DNA of 64,000 nt from Ruminococcus flavefaciens (GTDB taxonomy: Bacteria > Bacillota > Clostridia > Oscillospirales > Ruminococcaceae): contig CACWHY010000006.1 of NCBI GenBank assembly GCA_902760805.1, positions 106,391-170,390 of the forward strand. Reading direction: 5' to 3'. The stretch's first letter is position 1, and each line of letters starts with the position of its first letter. The position numbers and the translations under genes were made by a program. Below, piece after piece: positions 16,671 to 25,370 of the stretch. The notes below the pieces were generated by a model that was given only the letters and a program-made list of their open reading frames with translations, did not search any database and was not told the DNA's origin.

Positions 16671-17450
16671 TTATAAGCTCTCCATTTCATCATCTTGGCC
16701 GCCTGGGCGGTTGAATTTATCGTAGGAGCCCACCTTGCGGGCTCCGCCATTTGTGTAGTTTATAGTTAGGGGAACAAAATCCGGATAGCCCTCAAGCTCT
16801 GCAAGGGGCCTGCGGCATTTCTCCTCCATTATGGCGCCGTATATCATCATGGCTCCGAAAATGCCGCTGAAGGGCGTCACCAGCATGGGAAGGGCTCCCA
16901 GGGCTGCGGAGGACCAGACGTTGTGGCGCTTTGTGAAGAAAACATACAGGCACATCGCCAGCAGGAAAGTTCCCTCGGCCGCCCATGAGACCGTCCTGTT
17001 CACAGTGGGGCGCTCCGGGAAGAAGAATACTCCCAGCATGACCAGTCCCAGTGCGAGCATAAGTGCCAGCACAACGCTGCCGTCTGTTTCTCTGGTGGGA
17101 GCCTTTGCTCCAAAGGCAGTCCTGCCGTATTTGTAATAATGCCAATTGAACGACAGCGGCGATGTGTAAACATACCTGAGCCCCAGGTAAAGCCAGCCAA
17201 GTCCGCTTATGATGCAGGCCGTCATCTGGGCAACAGGACCGCCTACCGCAGTGAACAGCGCCACGGCAAAGGCGATAACGCACAGTGTCTTGTACAGGTC
17301 TGCGCATTTGAGCCATTTTCCCTTTTTCAGCAGTCCCTCCTCGATCTGAGAGTTGTACTGCCGGGCAGCCTCAGCCTCCTCCGCAGTCTGGGGAGTTATC
17401 TCTCCGGCGGCGATCACTGAGGGCGTTATGTATTCCCAAATATCCATCAT
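16671..17450 (-). CDS. Uncharacterised membrane protein inside the fatty acid operon (second of a pair)
   Basis: I do not recognise a family. The 259-residue protein has a cytosolic-looking N-terminus (1-50) and about five hydrophobic segments (roughly 53-72, 76-97, 126-145, 157-173 and 180-207). A hydrophilic tail contains EGYPDFVPL near residue 220. It is related to the protein encoded just upstream: both have YIT near residue 8, YNS near residue 33 and a GYPxFVxL motif after the last membrane segment. Its ATG overlaps the previous stop (ATGA) with no clear ribosome binding site, so it is translated by coupling. The position between accB and fabZ suggests a role linked to lipid synthesis, but nothing shows an activity. 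Confidence 0.8.
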   Translation of the reverse strand: MMDIWEYITPSVIAAGEITPQTAEEAEAARQYNSQIEEGLLKKGKWLKCADLYKTLCVIAFAVALFTAVGGPVAQMTACIISGLGWLYLGLRYVYTSPLSFNWHYYKYGRTAFGAKAPTRETDGSVVLALMLALGLVMLGVFFFPERPTVNRTVSWAAEGTFLLAMCLYVFFTKRHNVWSSAALGALPMLVTPFSGIFGAMMIYGAIMEEKCRRPLAELEGYPDFVPLTINYTNGGARKVGSYDKFNRPGGQDDEMESL

Positions 17451-18136
17451 GAATTTATGTCGGTGTCTCGCAGGAGACCCTGATCCTCCTCCGGTTTGAT
17501 ACGGTATTTGTCAAAGGGATTCACGGGGGGAGCCTCCTCCTTGTGAACAAGGTCATCAGACTCCTCCGAATCTTCAAATCGCACCATTTCGTCAAGCCCG
17601 TCGAACTCCTTGCCGTCCCTAATGAACGAGGGGATCAGCTGGACGAATGCCGGGTAGCCGACGTGCTCCTTGAGAGCGTCGTCCTCACGCTTTATGGCGT
17701 GGATCAGCCAGCAGTTCAGTCCCACAAATACCAGGGCAACGATATACGCCCATAGGCTCGCCCGAAATAGCACGGTCAGCAGCGAAAATGCAAGGCAGAT
17801 CGGCCATTTGAAAATTTTCTTTATCAGGACGAAAAAGACGTATGCCGCCATGAACAGCCCGATCAGCAGCGTGCTCACAATGAACATCACGTTGTCGCTT
17901 ATGGGCTCTGTGATCTGAGTGTATTTGCCGGTCAAGATGCACAGCACCGGGATCAGCAGCAGGTCAACGGCCATCATGCCGTAGAAGTCCACCAAAAACC
18001 TGACCTTGCGCTGCTGCATACGCAGCATATGCGAGTTGTAATCCTGGAACTCCTTGTACATTTCCGCAGAGGTTATGTTGATGTGGCTCTCGTTGATGTC
18101 TTGCTGAGTGATGTATCTCAGGTCTGAGAGCTTCAT
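17447..18136 (-). CDS. Uncharacterised membrane protein inside the fatty acid operon (first of a pair)
   Basis: No known family recognised. The 229-residue protein has a hydrophilic N-terminus (1-45), about four hydrophobic segments (roughly 47-70, 82-105, 110-127 and 128-147) and an acidic C-terminal tail of about 75 residues. The motif GYPAFVQLIPSF (residues 160-171) and the N-terminal YIT/YNS segments match the neighbouring protein, so the two are probably ancient duplicates that work together. The ATG overlaps the accB stop by four bases and the 3' end overlaps the next gene by four bases. Such tight coupling argues for a stoichiometric pair. Confidence 0.8.
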   Translation of the reverse strand: MKLSDLRYITQQDINESHINITSAEMYKEFQDYNSHMLRMQQRKVRFLVDFYGMMAVDLLLIPVLCILTGKYTQITEPISDNVMFIVSTLLIGLFMAAYVFFVLIKKIFKWPICLAFSLLTVLFRASLWAYIVALVFVGLNCWLIHAIKREDDALKEHVGYPAFVQLIPSFIRDGKEFDGLDEMVRFEDSEESDDLVHKEEAPPVNPFDKYRIKPEEDQGLLRDTDINS

Positions 18137-18591
18137 TTTATGATCATGATAGGCTGGTCGTACTCAACAGCCTGACCGTCTGAAACAAGGATCCTGTCAA
18201 CTACTCCGTCGAAGTCGGACTGGATCTCGTTCATCAGCTTCATTGACTCGATGATCATGATAACGTCGCCCTTCTTCACCTTGTCGCCCACTTTCACGAA
18301 GGGCGGCTTGTCAGGTGAGGGTGACTGGTAGTATGTACCAACGATAGGCGATTTTACGATATTTCCGCCGAAGTCCTCGCTCTTTGCGGGAGCGCTCTCG
18401 GCAGGTGCAGGAGCACTTGCGATAACGGGAGCTGCTGCCATAGGCGGCGGAGGCGGCAGGCACTTCTTGCCCTTTATAGTGATAGTCTTGTCTCCGTCAG
18501 AGATAGTGAGCTCGGAAAGCTCCTTGCGGCCAACTATGTCCGCCAGCTTTTCGATCGTTTCAAGGTCGAACTGACCGTAGATCTTTTCCAT
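18133..18591 (-). CDS. accB: Acetyl-CoA carboxylase biotin carboxyl carrier protein
   Basis: Carries biotin between AccC and AccA/AccD. The 152-residue protein has an N-terminal helical part, a flexible Ala/Pro-rich linker (about 48-75, with PPPPP and repeated APAP) and a C-terminal biotinyl domain. The biotinylation site reads ESMKLMN with K118; the usual form is EAMKMMN, so two positions differ conservatively. An AGGAGG site precedes the ATG. It follows fabF by 11 bases. Confidence 0.96.
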   Translation of the reverse strand: MEKIYGQFDLETIEKLADIVGRKELSELTISDGDKTITIKGKKCLPPPPPMAAAPVIASAPAPAESAPAKSEDFGGNIVKSPIVGTYYQSPSPDKPPFVKVGDKVKKGDVIMIIESMKLMNEIQSDFDGVVDRILVSDGQAVEYDQPIMIIK

Positions 18592-18602
18592 GAGTTGCCT
18601 CC

Positions 18603-19859
18603 TTAGTCTGTTACCTTTTTCAGGCAGATAGTGGCGTTATGGCCGCCAAAGCCCAGAGAATTTGAAAGAACTGCTCTCACATCCTGGCGGATATTTCCGC
18701 CCATGCAGTAGTCCAGGTCGCACTCCTCGTCGGGCTGAGTCAGACCGACTGTGGGGTGGATAAGGCCTTCCTGGATAGTCTTTGCACAAACAACAGCCTC
18801 GACCGCACCGGCAGCACCCAGAAGGTGGCCGATCATTGACTTGGTAGAGCTGATCTTCACGTTCTTAGCGTCAGCACCGAAGGCCAGCTTGATAGCAGCG
18901 GTCTCATACTTGTCGTTGAGGCCGGTGGAGGTGCCGTGAGCGTTGATGTAGTCCACCTCAGAGGGCTTCAGGCCAGCCTCCTGCATTGCAAGAGACATAC
19001 CCATTCCGGCAGCCTCGCCGCTGGGCATGGGAGAGGTCATGTGGTAGCCGTCACAGGTAGCGCCGTAGCCGGCAAGCTCAGCGTAGATCTTAGCGCCTCT
19101 AGCCTTGGCGTGCTCATACTCCTCAAGGATGATGATGCCGCTTCCCTCGCCCAGAACGAAGCCGCTCCTGTCCTTGTCGAAGGGGATAGAAGCCTTCTCA
19201 AGATCCTGGCACTTGGTAAGAGCCTTCATGTTTGCGAAGGCGCCGTAGGTGAACTCCTCCCTTGTGGACTCAGTTCCGCCGGCGATGCACACATCAAGAT
19301 AGCCGTCCTTGATCTTGCGGAAGGCCTCACCGATAGAGTTTGTACCGGAAGCGCAGGCCGTGGTCACATCGAAGTTGGCTCCACGGAAGCCGGTCTTCAT
19401 TGAGATAGTTCCGGCAGCCATATTGCTGATCATCATGGGAACGTAGAAGGGAGAAATTCTTCCCGGGCCTTTCTCAAGGTACTTCTTATACTCGCTGAGT
19501 GTAAGGTCGATCCCGCCGATGCCGCTTCCCACAAGAACGCCTGCTCTGTAGGGATCAACGTCGGAGAAGTCTGTTCCGGCGTCAGTAAGAGCCTCATGGG
19601 CAGCCACAACAGCGTACTTTGTGAAGCGGTCCATGCGTCTTGCTTCCTTCTTGTCGAAGCAGCCGGGAACGTCGTAGTAGTCCTCCTCGTTAAAATCACG
19701 GACGAAGCCGCCGATCTTTATGCCGGTGGCCTCCGTATCGAATGTATCTATAAAAGAGAGGCCGATCCTGTTCTCACAGATGCCCTCCCAGAACTTGTCA
19801 ACTCCTGTACCGAGGGGAGTGATAGCTCCCAGACCGGTGATAACAACTCTTCTGCTCAT
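18603..19859 (-). CDS. fabF: 3-oxoacyl-ACP synthase II
   Basis: Condenses malonyl-ACP with acyl-ACP during chain elongation. The start is the ATG at 19857-19859 (MSRRVVITGLGAITPLGTG) behind AAGGA, giving 418 residues, a normal length. The active-site cysteine is C169 in VTTACASGTNSIG. The two catalytic histidines occur in NAHGTSTGLND and KSMIGHLLGAAG, and the C-terminus has SNSLGFGGHNA. It lies between fabG and accB, as in many Clostridia. Confidence 0.97.
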   Translation of the reverse strand: MSRRVVITGLGAITPLGTGVDKFWEGICENRIGLSFIDTFDTEATGIKIGGFVRDFNEEDYYDVPGCFDKKEARRMDRFTKYAVVAAHEALTDAGTDFSDVDPYRAGVLVGSGIGGIDLTLSEYKKYLEKGPGRISPFYVPMMISNMAAGTISMKTGFRGANFDVTTACASGTNSIGEAFRKIKDGYLDVCIAGGTESTREEFTYGAFANMKALTKCQDLEKASIPFDKDRSGFVLGEGSGIIILEEYEHAKARGAKIYAELAGYGATCDGYHMTSPMPSGEAAGMGMSLAMQEAGLKPSEVDYINAHGTSTGLNDKYETAAIKLAFGADAKNVKISSTKSMIGHLLGAAGAVEAVVCAKTIQEGLIHPTVGLTQPDEECDLDYCMGGNIRQDVRAVLSNSLGFGGHNATICLKKVTD

Positions 19860-19937
19860 ATTTATTCCTTTCTTGATCATCGGCTTCCGCTTAGCCGATC
19901 TGTATAGACTGTTATTGAGACTTCCTTTGATCGTGTA

Positions 19938-20678
19938 TTACATGGACAGTCCGCCGGAGATCTCGATGACCTGGCCGGTGATGTAGCTTGCGTCCTCAGA
20001 AACAAGGAAGGACACGACTGAGGCGATCTCCTCAGGCTCGCCGTAGCGTCTGAGAGCAACAGCCTCCAGCATTTTTGCCTTCAGCTCGTCGGAAAGAACG
20101 TCGGTCATAGGTGTGCGGATAAGGCCGGGAGCAACAGCGTTGCAGGTGATGTTCCGGGATCCGAATTCCTTGGCGACTGACTTGGTCATTCCGATGATAG
20201 CGGCCTTAGATGCTGAGTAGTTCACCTGGCCGGGATTTCCGTAAAGTCCTGCCACAGAGGAAACATTGACGATACGGCCGTGGCGCTGCTTCATCATGAC
20301 TGCGCAGGCGTGCTTCATCATGTTGTAAACACTCTTCTGGTTGACAGCGATAACAGCGTCGTAGTCCTCCTCCTTCATGCGGGCAAGGAGGGTGTCCTTG
20401 GTGATGCCGGCGTTGTTGACAAGGGCGTCGATGGTGCCGAAGTCAGCCTTTACCTGCTTTACCATTGCCTCGCACTGGTCGAACTTTGAAACGTCCGCAG
20501 CGTAGCACTCAGCCTTTACGCCGAATGCACGGCACTCCTCTGCAACAGCGAGAGCCTTCTCCTTATCGGAGTCGCTGGGATAGTGGTTGATCACCACATC
20601 GAAGCCGTCCTTTGCGAGTCTTTTTGCGATGCAGGCGCCAATTCCCTGAGAAGCGCCTGTGATGATAGCTGTAGCCAT
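19938..20678 (-). CDS. fabG: 3-oxoacyl-ACP reductase
   Basis: NADPH-dependent short-chain dehydrogenase that reduces 3-oxoacyl-ACP. The ATG at 20676-20678 (MATAIITGASQGIGACIA) with GGAGG upstream gives 246 residues. The nucleotide-binding TGASQGIG, the NNAG motif (LVNNAGITKD), the catalytic serine (VNVSSVAG) and YxxxK (YSASKAA) are all present. The C-terminal TGQVIEISGGLSM is typical. It follows the 68-residue protein gene by 18 bases. Confidence 0.97.
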   Translation of the reverse strand: MATAIITGASQGIGACIAKRLAKDGFDVVINHYPSDSDKEKALAVAEECRAFGVKAECYAADVSKFDQCEAMVKQVKADFGTIDALVNNAGITKDTLLARMKEEDYDAVIAVNQKSVYNMMKHACAVMMKQRHGRIVNVSSVAGLYGNPGQVNYSASKAAIIGMTKSVAKEFGSRNITCNAVAPGLIRTPMTDVLSDELKAKMLEAVALRRYGEPEEIASVVSFLVSEDASYITGQVIEISGGLSM

Positions 20679-20696
20679 ACTTATCTCCTCCAATGA

Positions 20697-20903
20697 TCAT
20701 TTATTATCTGTATCAGTCTCGAAGACCATATCGTATTCATAGACCTTTCCGCCAAAGTCATACACAGGGACAGTGCCCTTGAACTCATAGCCCCTTGCGC
20801 CCATTTCGTCGATGACGTCACGGGGAGAACGGCCGTCCTTTTTGGTAAGGTACTGCGTTAATATGGCTCCGCATTTTATCCTTATGTAATTATACTGTTT
20901 CAC
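20697..20903 (-). CDS. Small uncharacterised protein between fabK and fabG
   Basis: A 68-residue protein, MKQYNYIRIKCGAILTQYL.., with no signal peptide or membrane segment. It ends in an acidic tail. The pattern of an N-terminal beta strand followed by VIDEMGARGYEFKGTVPVY weakly recalls DUF4177-like small proteins, but I would not assign it. It starts with GTG overlapping the fabK stop (GTGA), with AGGAG seven bases upstream, so it is a real, coupled member of the operon. Function unknown. Confidence 0.72.
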   Translation of the reverse strand: MKQYNYIRIKCGAILTQYLTKKDGRSPRDVIDEMGARGYEFKGTVPVYDFGGKVYEYDMVFETDTDNK

Positions 20904-21832
20904 GCTCTGTCTCCTAAAAGTTTCTGCGCCTGCTCCATGATCTCGTTTACTATGTCAGCGCAGGGCTTTACCTCGTTCACCATACCTGCGATAGCGCCGC
21001 AGAGGAATGATCCGCTGTCAACGTTTCCGTCAACTACGGCTCTTCTCAGAGCACCAAGGGTCAGCTCCTCAAATCTCTCGGGAGTCAGTGTGCCGTCCTT
21101 TTCGCCGGCAGCCAGCTGCTTTGCGAACTTGGTCTTGATGCCACGGCAGGGGTGTCCGGTATAGCGGCCCGTAACGATGTTGTCGGTATCCTTTGCCTTG
21201 ATCACCAGCTCCTTGAAGGTGGGGTGGATCTGGCACTCCTCAGAGGCCAGGAAGCGTGTACCGATCTGAACGCCCTCAGCTCCCAGCATAAAGGAAGCAG
21301 CCATACCTCTGCCGTCAGCGATACCGCCGGCAGCGATAACGGGGATCTCCAGAGCGTCCACCACCTGAGGCACGAGACACATGGTCGTGTTCTCGCCGAT
21401 GTGGCCGCCGGACTCAGTTCCCTCAGCAACAACAGCGTCAGCGCCTGCTCTCTCCATTCTTCTTGCAAGAGCAACAGAGGGGATAACGGGGATGACCTTC
21501 ACTCCGGCCTCCTTCCAGGCAGGGATGAACTTGGCAGGATTTCCGGCACCGGTAGTGACTACCTTCACTCCCTCGTCGATGACCAGCTGAGCCAGGTCGT
21601 CTGCGTTAGGGCTCATGAGCATGATGTTCACGCCGAAGGGCTTGTCGGTCTTTTCCTTGCACTTGCGAATCTGGTCACGGAGATAGTCGATAGGAGCGTT
21701 TCCTCCTGCGATAAGTCCCACGCCGCCTGCATTTGAAACAGCAGCAGCGAGAGTGTGCTCGGCTACCCATGCCATACCGCCCTGTATAATGGGGTACTGG
21801 CAGCCTAAAAGCTCAGTGATCCTTGTTTTCAT
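20900..21832 (-). CDS. fabK: Enoyl-ACP reductase II (FMN-dependent)
   Basis: Flavin-dependent enoyl-ACP reductase that completes each elongation cycle, unrelated to FabI. The 310-residue TIM-barrel protein shows YPIIQGGMAWVAE near residue 13, the GGNAP loop, EGTESGGHIGE around residue 140 and IAAGGIADGRGMAA for FMN phosphate binding. It belongs to the nitronate monooxygenase-like fold, but its place between fabH and fabG supports the FabK role. No fabI is seen in the window. Confidence 0.94.
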   Translation of the reverse strand: MKTRITELLGCQYPIIQGGMAWVAEHTLAAAVSNAGGVGLIAGGNAPIDYLRDQIRKCKEKTDKPFGVNIMLMSPNADDLAQLVIDEGVKVVTTGAGNPAKFIPAWKEAGVKVIPVIPSVALARRMERAGADAVVAEGTESGGHIGENTTMCLVPQVVDALEIPVIAAGGIADGRGMAASFMLGAEGVQIGTRFLASEECQIHPTFKELVIKAKDTDNIVTGRYTGHPCRGIKTKFAKQLAAGEKDGTLTPERFEELTLGALRRAVVDGNVDSGSFLCGAIAGMVNEVKPCADIVNEIMEQAQKLLGDRA

Positions 21833-21843
21833 GGTTATCCTCC

Positions 21844-22830
21844 TTAGAATTCGATGATAGCGCCGCCGTAGGTCAGACCGGCACCGAAGCCGATCATGGC
21901 GATCTTCTGGCCACGCTTGACGATGCCCTTCTCCACAGCCTCATTGAGAGCCAGCGGGATAGAGGCGCTTGATGTATTTCCATAGTGGTCAAGAGTGATT
22001 ATGAACTTTTCCATGGGAACTCCCAGGTGCTTTGCGGCAGTCTCGATGATGCGGACATTTGCCTGATGAGGTATGAACCAATCGATCTCCTCAGCAGAAA
22101 TGCCGATCTTTGCAGCAGCCTTCTCAAAAGCGGTGGGAAGAGCCTTTACTGCGAACTTGTAAACGGCTTTTCCGTCCTGATAGAGCTTGTGGAGGGGCTT
22201 GTCGGTGAAGCCGTCCTCAAAATCGCTCTCGATCCTGATCTCGGGAGCGATCTGCATACTCCTTGCGCAGAGGAAGGGTGCTCCTGTGCCGTCTGAGCCA
22301 AGAGCTGCGCTGTAGAGCTTGTCGCTGTTCTCCACGATGACAGCAGCAGCGCCGTCGCCGAATAGGATACAGCTTCCTCTGTCCTCAAAGTCAACGAATC
22401 GAGACAGAGCCTCAGTTGCGACCACCAGGACATACTTCACGCCGGGCTCGGTCTGGAGGTAGCGTCTTGCGTTGTCCAGAGCATAAACGAAGCCTGAGCA
22501 GGCAGCGTTCATATCGAAGGCAGCGGCATTCAAAGCGCCGGTCTCCCTCTGGATAACGCTTGCCATGCTGGGGGTGTGGAAGTCAGATGTGGCCGTAGCG
22601 GTAATGATGAAGCCGATCTCCTCGGGCGAGATCCCTGCACGCTCTATGGCCTGCTTAGCGGCCTGAGCCCCCATGTACCAGTTAGGCTCCCAGCCGGCCA
22701 TCCTTCTTTCAGAGATGCCTGTACGGGTGCGGATCCACTCGTCATTTGTGTCCACAAAGCGTTTGAAATCATCATTTGTCAGCGTCTGCTGGGGAACATA
22801 GGCTCCCGTGGCAAGGATATTTATACCCAT
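21844..22830 (-). CDS. fabH: 3-oxoacyl-ACP synthase III
   Basis: Starts fatty acid synthesis by condensing acyl-CoA with malonyl-ACP. The 328-residue protein has the nucleophile C111 in NAACSGFVYAL, the histidine in WFIPHQANVRI and the asparagine in DHYGNTSSASIP, which complete the Cys-His-Asn triad. It is the first gene of the operon, with AAGGAG before the ATG and a palindrome-rich region upstream. Whether it prefers straight or branched primers cannot be read from the sequence. Confidence 0.97.
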   Translation of the reverse strand: MGINILATGAYVPQQTLTNDDFKRFVDTNDEWIRTRTGISERRMAGWEPNWYMGAQAAKQAIERAGISPEEIGFIITATATSDFHTPSMASVIQRETGALNAAAFDMNAACSGFVYALDNARRYLQTEPGVKYVLVVATEALSRFVDFEDRGSCILFGDGAAAVIVENSDKLYSAALGSDGTGAPFLCARSMQIAPEIRIESDFEDGFTDKPLHKLYQDGKAVYKFAVKALPTAFEKAAAKIGISAEEIDWFIPHQANVRIIETAAKHLGVPMEKFIITLDHYGNTSSASIPLALNEAVEKGIVKRGQKIAMIGFGAGLTYGGAIIEF

Positions 22831-22890
22831 TTTCTGTCTCCTTCAAGGAATTATCGTAAAACTGTTGTAAAACTCAAAAAATTATGTTAT

Positions 22891-22934
22891 ATTATAAGTA
22901 CACATACTTTAAGCAGTATACAATATATATTGTA
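22891..22934 (-). promoter_or_regulatory. Control region of the fab operon with -10 box and two palindromes
   Basis: A TATAAT box (22891-22896, minus strand) lies about 60 bases before fabH without a good -35 at standard spacing. Immediately upstream are AAGTACACATACTT (22896-22909, 5-bp arms) and the perfect 16-base palindrome TACAATATATATTGTA (22919-22934). Both fall where a repressor or activator would act, between the divergent fabH and fabD genes. No match to a known FapR or FabT site was recognised. Confidence 0.6.
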
Positions 22935-23080
22935 AATCATTTCCGGTTTTTTTGCAATGAAATTTTTCCCCTTTATTTGACTCAAGGGAAAATATCGTCA
23001 TTCAGCACAAAATCAGGAGCGGAATTTCAGTGAATTTCACAATGATTTGTGTATAACATACAGAAAGGAAGTTTCTTATT

Positions 23081-24016
23081 ATGACAATTTCACTATTTTC
23101 CGGACAAGGCTCTCAGTACCCCGGAATGGGCAAGGATATCCTGGAAGCCTATCCCCATACCAAGGAGCTCTACACTATCGCCTCCGATATTATGGGGAAG
23201 GACATGATGAAGGTCTGCTTTGACAGCGCTCCTGAGGAGCTCTCCCAGACCATCAACGCTCAGCCGGCTATCCTGCTGACCTCTCTGGTGTGCATCTCTG
23301 CGGCTTTCGCAAGGGCTTCTCAGACCGGAAAGCAGTTCGTTTTCGACGGAGTTGCCGGACATTCCCTGGGCGAATACGCCGCTCTCACGATCTCAGGCAT
23401 GGTTTCTCTGGAGGACGTATTCACCCTTATCAAGGCCAGAGCCGAGGCTATGGAGGCTGCTACCCGTGAGCAGAAGGGCGGCATGGCTGCGATCATGAAG
23501 ATCGCTCCCGAGACTGTTGCTGAGGTCTGCGAAAAGGCAAACAACTACGTTGCGGCCGTGAATTACAACTCCCCCGTGCAGACCGTTATCGCCGGTACTC
23601 CCGAGGGCATCGCCGAGGTCAGCGAGATCTTCGCCGAAATGAAAGCAAGAGTCGTTCCGCTGAACGTTGCCGGCGCCTTCCACTCAAAGCTCATGCAGAG
23701 CGCTGCTGACCGCTTCTATGAGACCGCAAAGGGCATCACCTTCCTGAAGCCCAACAAAAAATACTACTCCAACGTCACCGGCGGTGAGCTCACCGACTTC
23801 AGCGATATGGCCTCTCTCCTGGCAAAGCACATCGTTTCTCCCGTGCGCTTCACCAGCGAGCTCGCTCAGATGCAGGCCTCCGGAGCTGATACCTTCCTGG
23901 AATTCGGCCCCGGAAAGACCCTCACAGGACTTGTTAAGAAGACACTTTCAGGTGTGACAGCTATGAATATTGAAAATATGGAAACTCTTGAAAAGGCAGA
24001 TGTGATCTATGGATAA
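23081..24016 (+). CDS. fabD: Malonyl-CoA:ACP transacylase
   Basis: Loads malonyl groups onto ACP. The 311-residue protein begins MTISLFSGQGSQYPGMGKD and has the catalytic serine S95 in GHSLGEYAA. The catalytic histidine lies in GAFHSKLM near residue 205, and the C-terminal EFGPGKTLTGL is typical. It is read divergently from the rest of the fatty acid genes, unlike the usual fabH-fabD-fabG order, and heads an operon with aroE and aroK. An AAGGAAG site precedes the ATG. Confidence 0.97.
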   Translation: MTISLFSGQGSQYPGMGKDILEAYPHTKELYTIASDIMGKDMMKVCFDSAPEELSQTINAQPAILLTSLVCISAAFARASQTGKQFVFDGVAGHSLGEYAALTISGMVSLEDVFTLIKARAEAMEAATREQKGGMAAIMKIAPETVAEVCEKANNYVAAVNYNSPVQTVIAGTPEGIAEVSEIFAEMKARVVPLNVAGAFHSKLMQSAADRFYETAKGITFLKPNKKYYSNVTGGELTDFSDMASLLAKHIVSPVRFTSELAQMQASGADTFLEFGPGKTLTGLVKKTLSGVTAMNIENMETLEKADVIYG

Positions 24017-24857
24017 ATATGCACTTATCGGCCACCCTCTTGGCCACTCTATGTCACCCCTCATACACGAAAAGCTCTTCGCTCTCAGCGGCATCACCGA
24101 CTACTCCTACGAGCTCATCGACATCGCTCCCGAAGATCTGGCGAAAAGCCGTCCCCTGCTTGAGGAGCTCAGCGGCTTCAACATAACCATTCCCCACAAG
24201 ACCGCCATTATCCCCATGATAAGCGAAATGGCTGACAGCGCCCGCCGTTATGAGTCAGTGAACTGCGTCCGCAACGACGAGGGCGCTTTCACAGGCTATA
24301 ACACTGACTGTGACGGCTTCCTCCGGTCTGCGGAGCTCCTTCCCCTTGGCGGAAAGGTGCTGATGATCGGCTGCGGCGGAGTCGGCCGAATGATCGCTAT
24401 CGAGGCCGCACTCCACGGCGCAGCGCTGACTATCGCCGTCCTGCCCTCTGATGTGAAAACTGCTCAGCTCCTCATGGCTGAGATCCTTGCTAAGTGCAGC
24501 GAGGCCTCAGTGAAGATCTGTCTGATCTCTGACATTGAAGGCGAGTTCGACCTGCTGATCAACGCCACTCCCGTGGGAATGTTCCCCAAGACCAACGCCT
24601 GCGTCGTTTCTGATGAGGTCATCGGGAATTGCCTCAGCTTCTTCGATGTGATCTACAATCCCAAGGAGACCCTCCTCATGAAAAAGGCTCGTGCTCTGGG
24701 GAAAACCGCCGTCGGAGGCACCTCTATGCTGGTCTATCAGGCGGTCAAGGCTCATGAGATCTGGTACGGCGGAGAGTTCCGCCCGGAGGACATCTCAAAG
24801 ATCATTCTTGAGGTGGAGGCCGAGGTGGACAAGATGAACGAGGAGGCTGCGAAATGA
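24009..24857 (+). CDS. aroE: Shikimate dehydrogenase
   Basis: Reduces 3-dehydroshikimate to shikimate with NADPH. The 282-residue protein opens MDKYALIGHPLGHSMSPLIH, carries the catalytic lysine in NITIPHKTAI near residue 63 and NTDCDGF near residue 100. A Rossmann-type glycine motif (IGCGGVGRM) and NATPVGMFP follow. It overlaps fabD by eight bases and aroK by four. Two shikimate pathway genes following fabD is an unusual metabolic mix. Confidence 0.94.
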   Translation: MDKYALIGHPLGHSMSPLIHEKLFALSGITDYSYELIDIAPEDLAKSRPLLEELSGFNITIPHKTAIIPMISEMADSARRYESVNCVRNDEGAFTGYNTDCDGFLRSAELLPLGGKVLMIGCGGVGRMIAIEAALHGAALTIAVLPSDVKTAQLLMAEILAKCSEASVKICLISDIEGEFDLLINATPVGMFPKTNACVVSDEVIGNCLSFFDVIYNPKETLLMKKARALGKTAVGGTSMLVYQAVKAHEIWYGGEFRPEDISKIILEVEAEVDKMNEEAAK

Positions 24858-25354
24858 CAGTGTTCCTGTGCGGCTTCATGGGCTGCGGAAAGACTACCTC
24901 CGGAAAGCTGGCAGCAAAAAAACTGGGCTGCGGCTTCTGCGATACAGACGACCTGATCGTCGAAGATCAGGGAATGTCCATCCCCAAGATATTCAGCGAA
25001 AAGGGCGAGCCATACTTCCGTCAGGTGGAGGCTCAGATCGTTACCGGGCTCTGTGGGAAGCACCTTGTTGCGGCCTGCGGAGGGGGAGCTCTCCTCAACG
25101 AAGACACAGCTAAGGCCTGCCGTGAGGGAGGCGTGGTGATCTTCCTGGACGTGCCCTTCGAAGACTGCTATGAGAGGATCTGCGGAGACTCAAACAGACC
25201 GATCGCTGCTTCCTCCACAAAAGAAGAGCTGAAAGCTCGCTATGACGCCCGGAAAGAGGTCTATCTTGCCCACTCTGACATAAGGCTGGAGTGTACCGGG
25301 AGCCCCGTTGAGATCGCAGAGCAGATCGCTGCCGCTGCAAGAAAACTGAAATGA
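24854..25354 (+). CDS. aroK: Shikimate kinase
   Basis: Phosphorylates shikimate with ATP. The 166-residue protein has the P-loop GFMGCGKTTSGK at residues 7-18, the substrate-binding DTDD at about 36, GEPYFRQVE near residue 55 and the AACGGGALL motif near residue 78. Length is normal. The start overlaps aroE by four bases (ATGA), so the two successive pathway steps are translationally coupled. Confidence 0.95.
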   Translation: MTVFLCGFMGCGKTTSGKLAAKKLGCGFCDTDDLIVEDQGMSIPKIFSEKGEPYFRQVEAQIVTGLCGKHLVAACGGGALLNEDTAKACREGGVVIFLDVPFEDCYERICGDSNRPIAASSTKEELKARYDARKEVYLAHSDIRLECTGSPVEIAEQIAAAARKLK

Positions 25355-25370
25355 CCGAATGGAGAAAACG

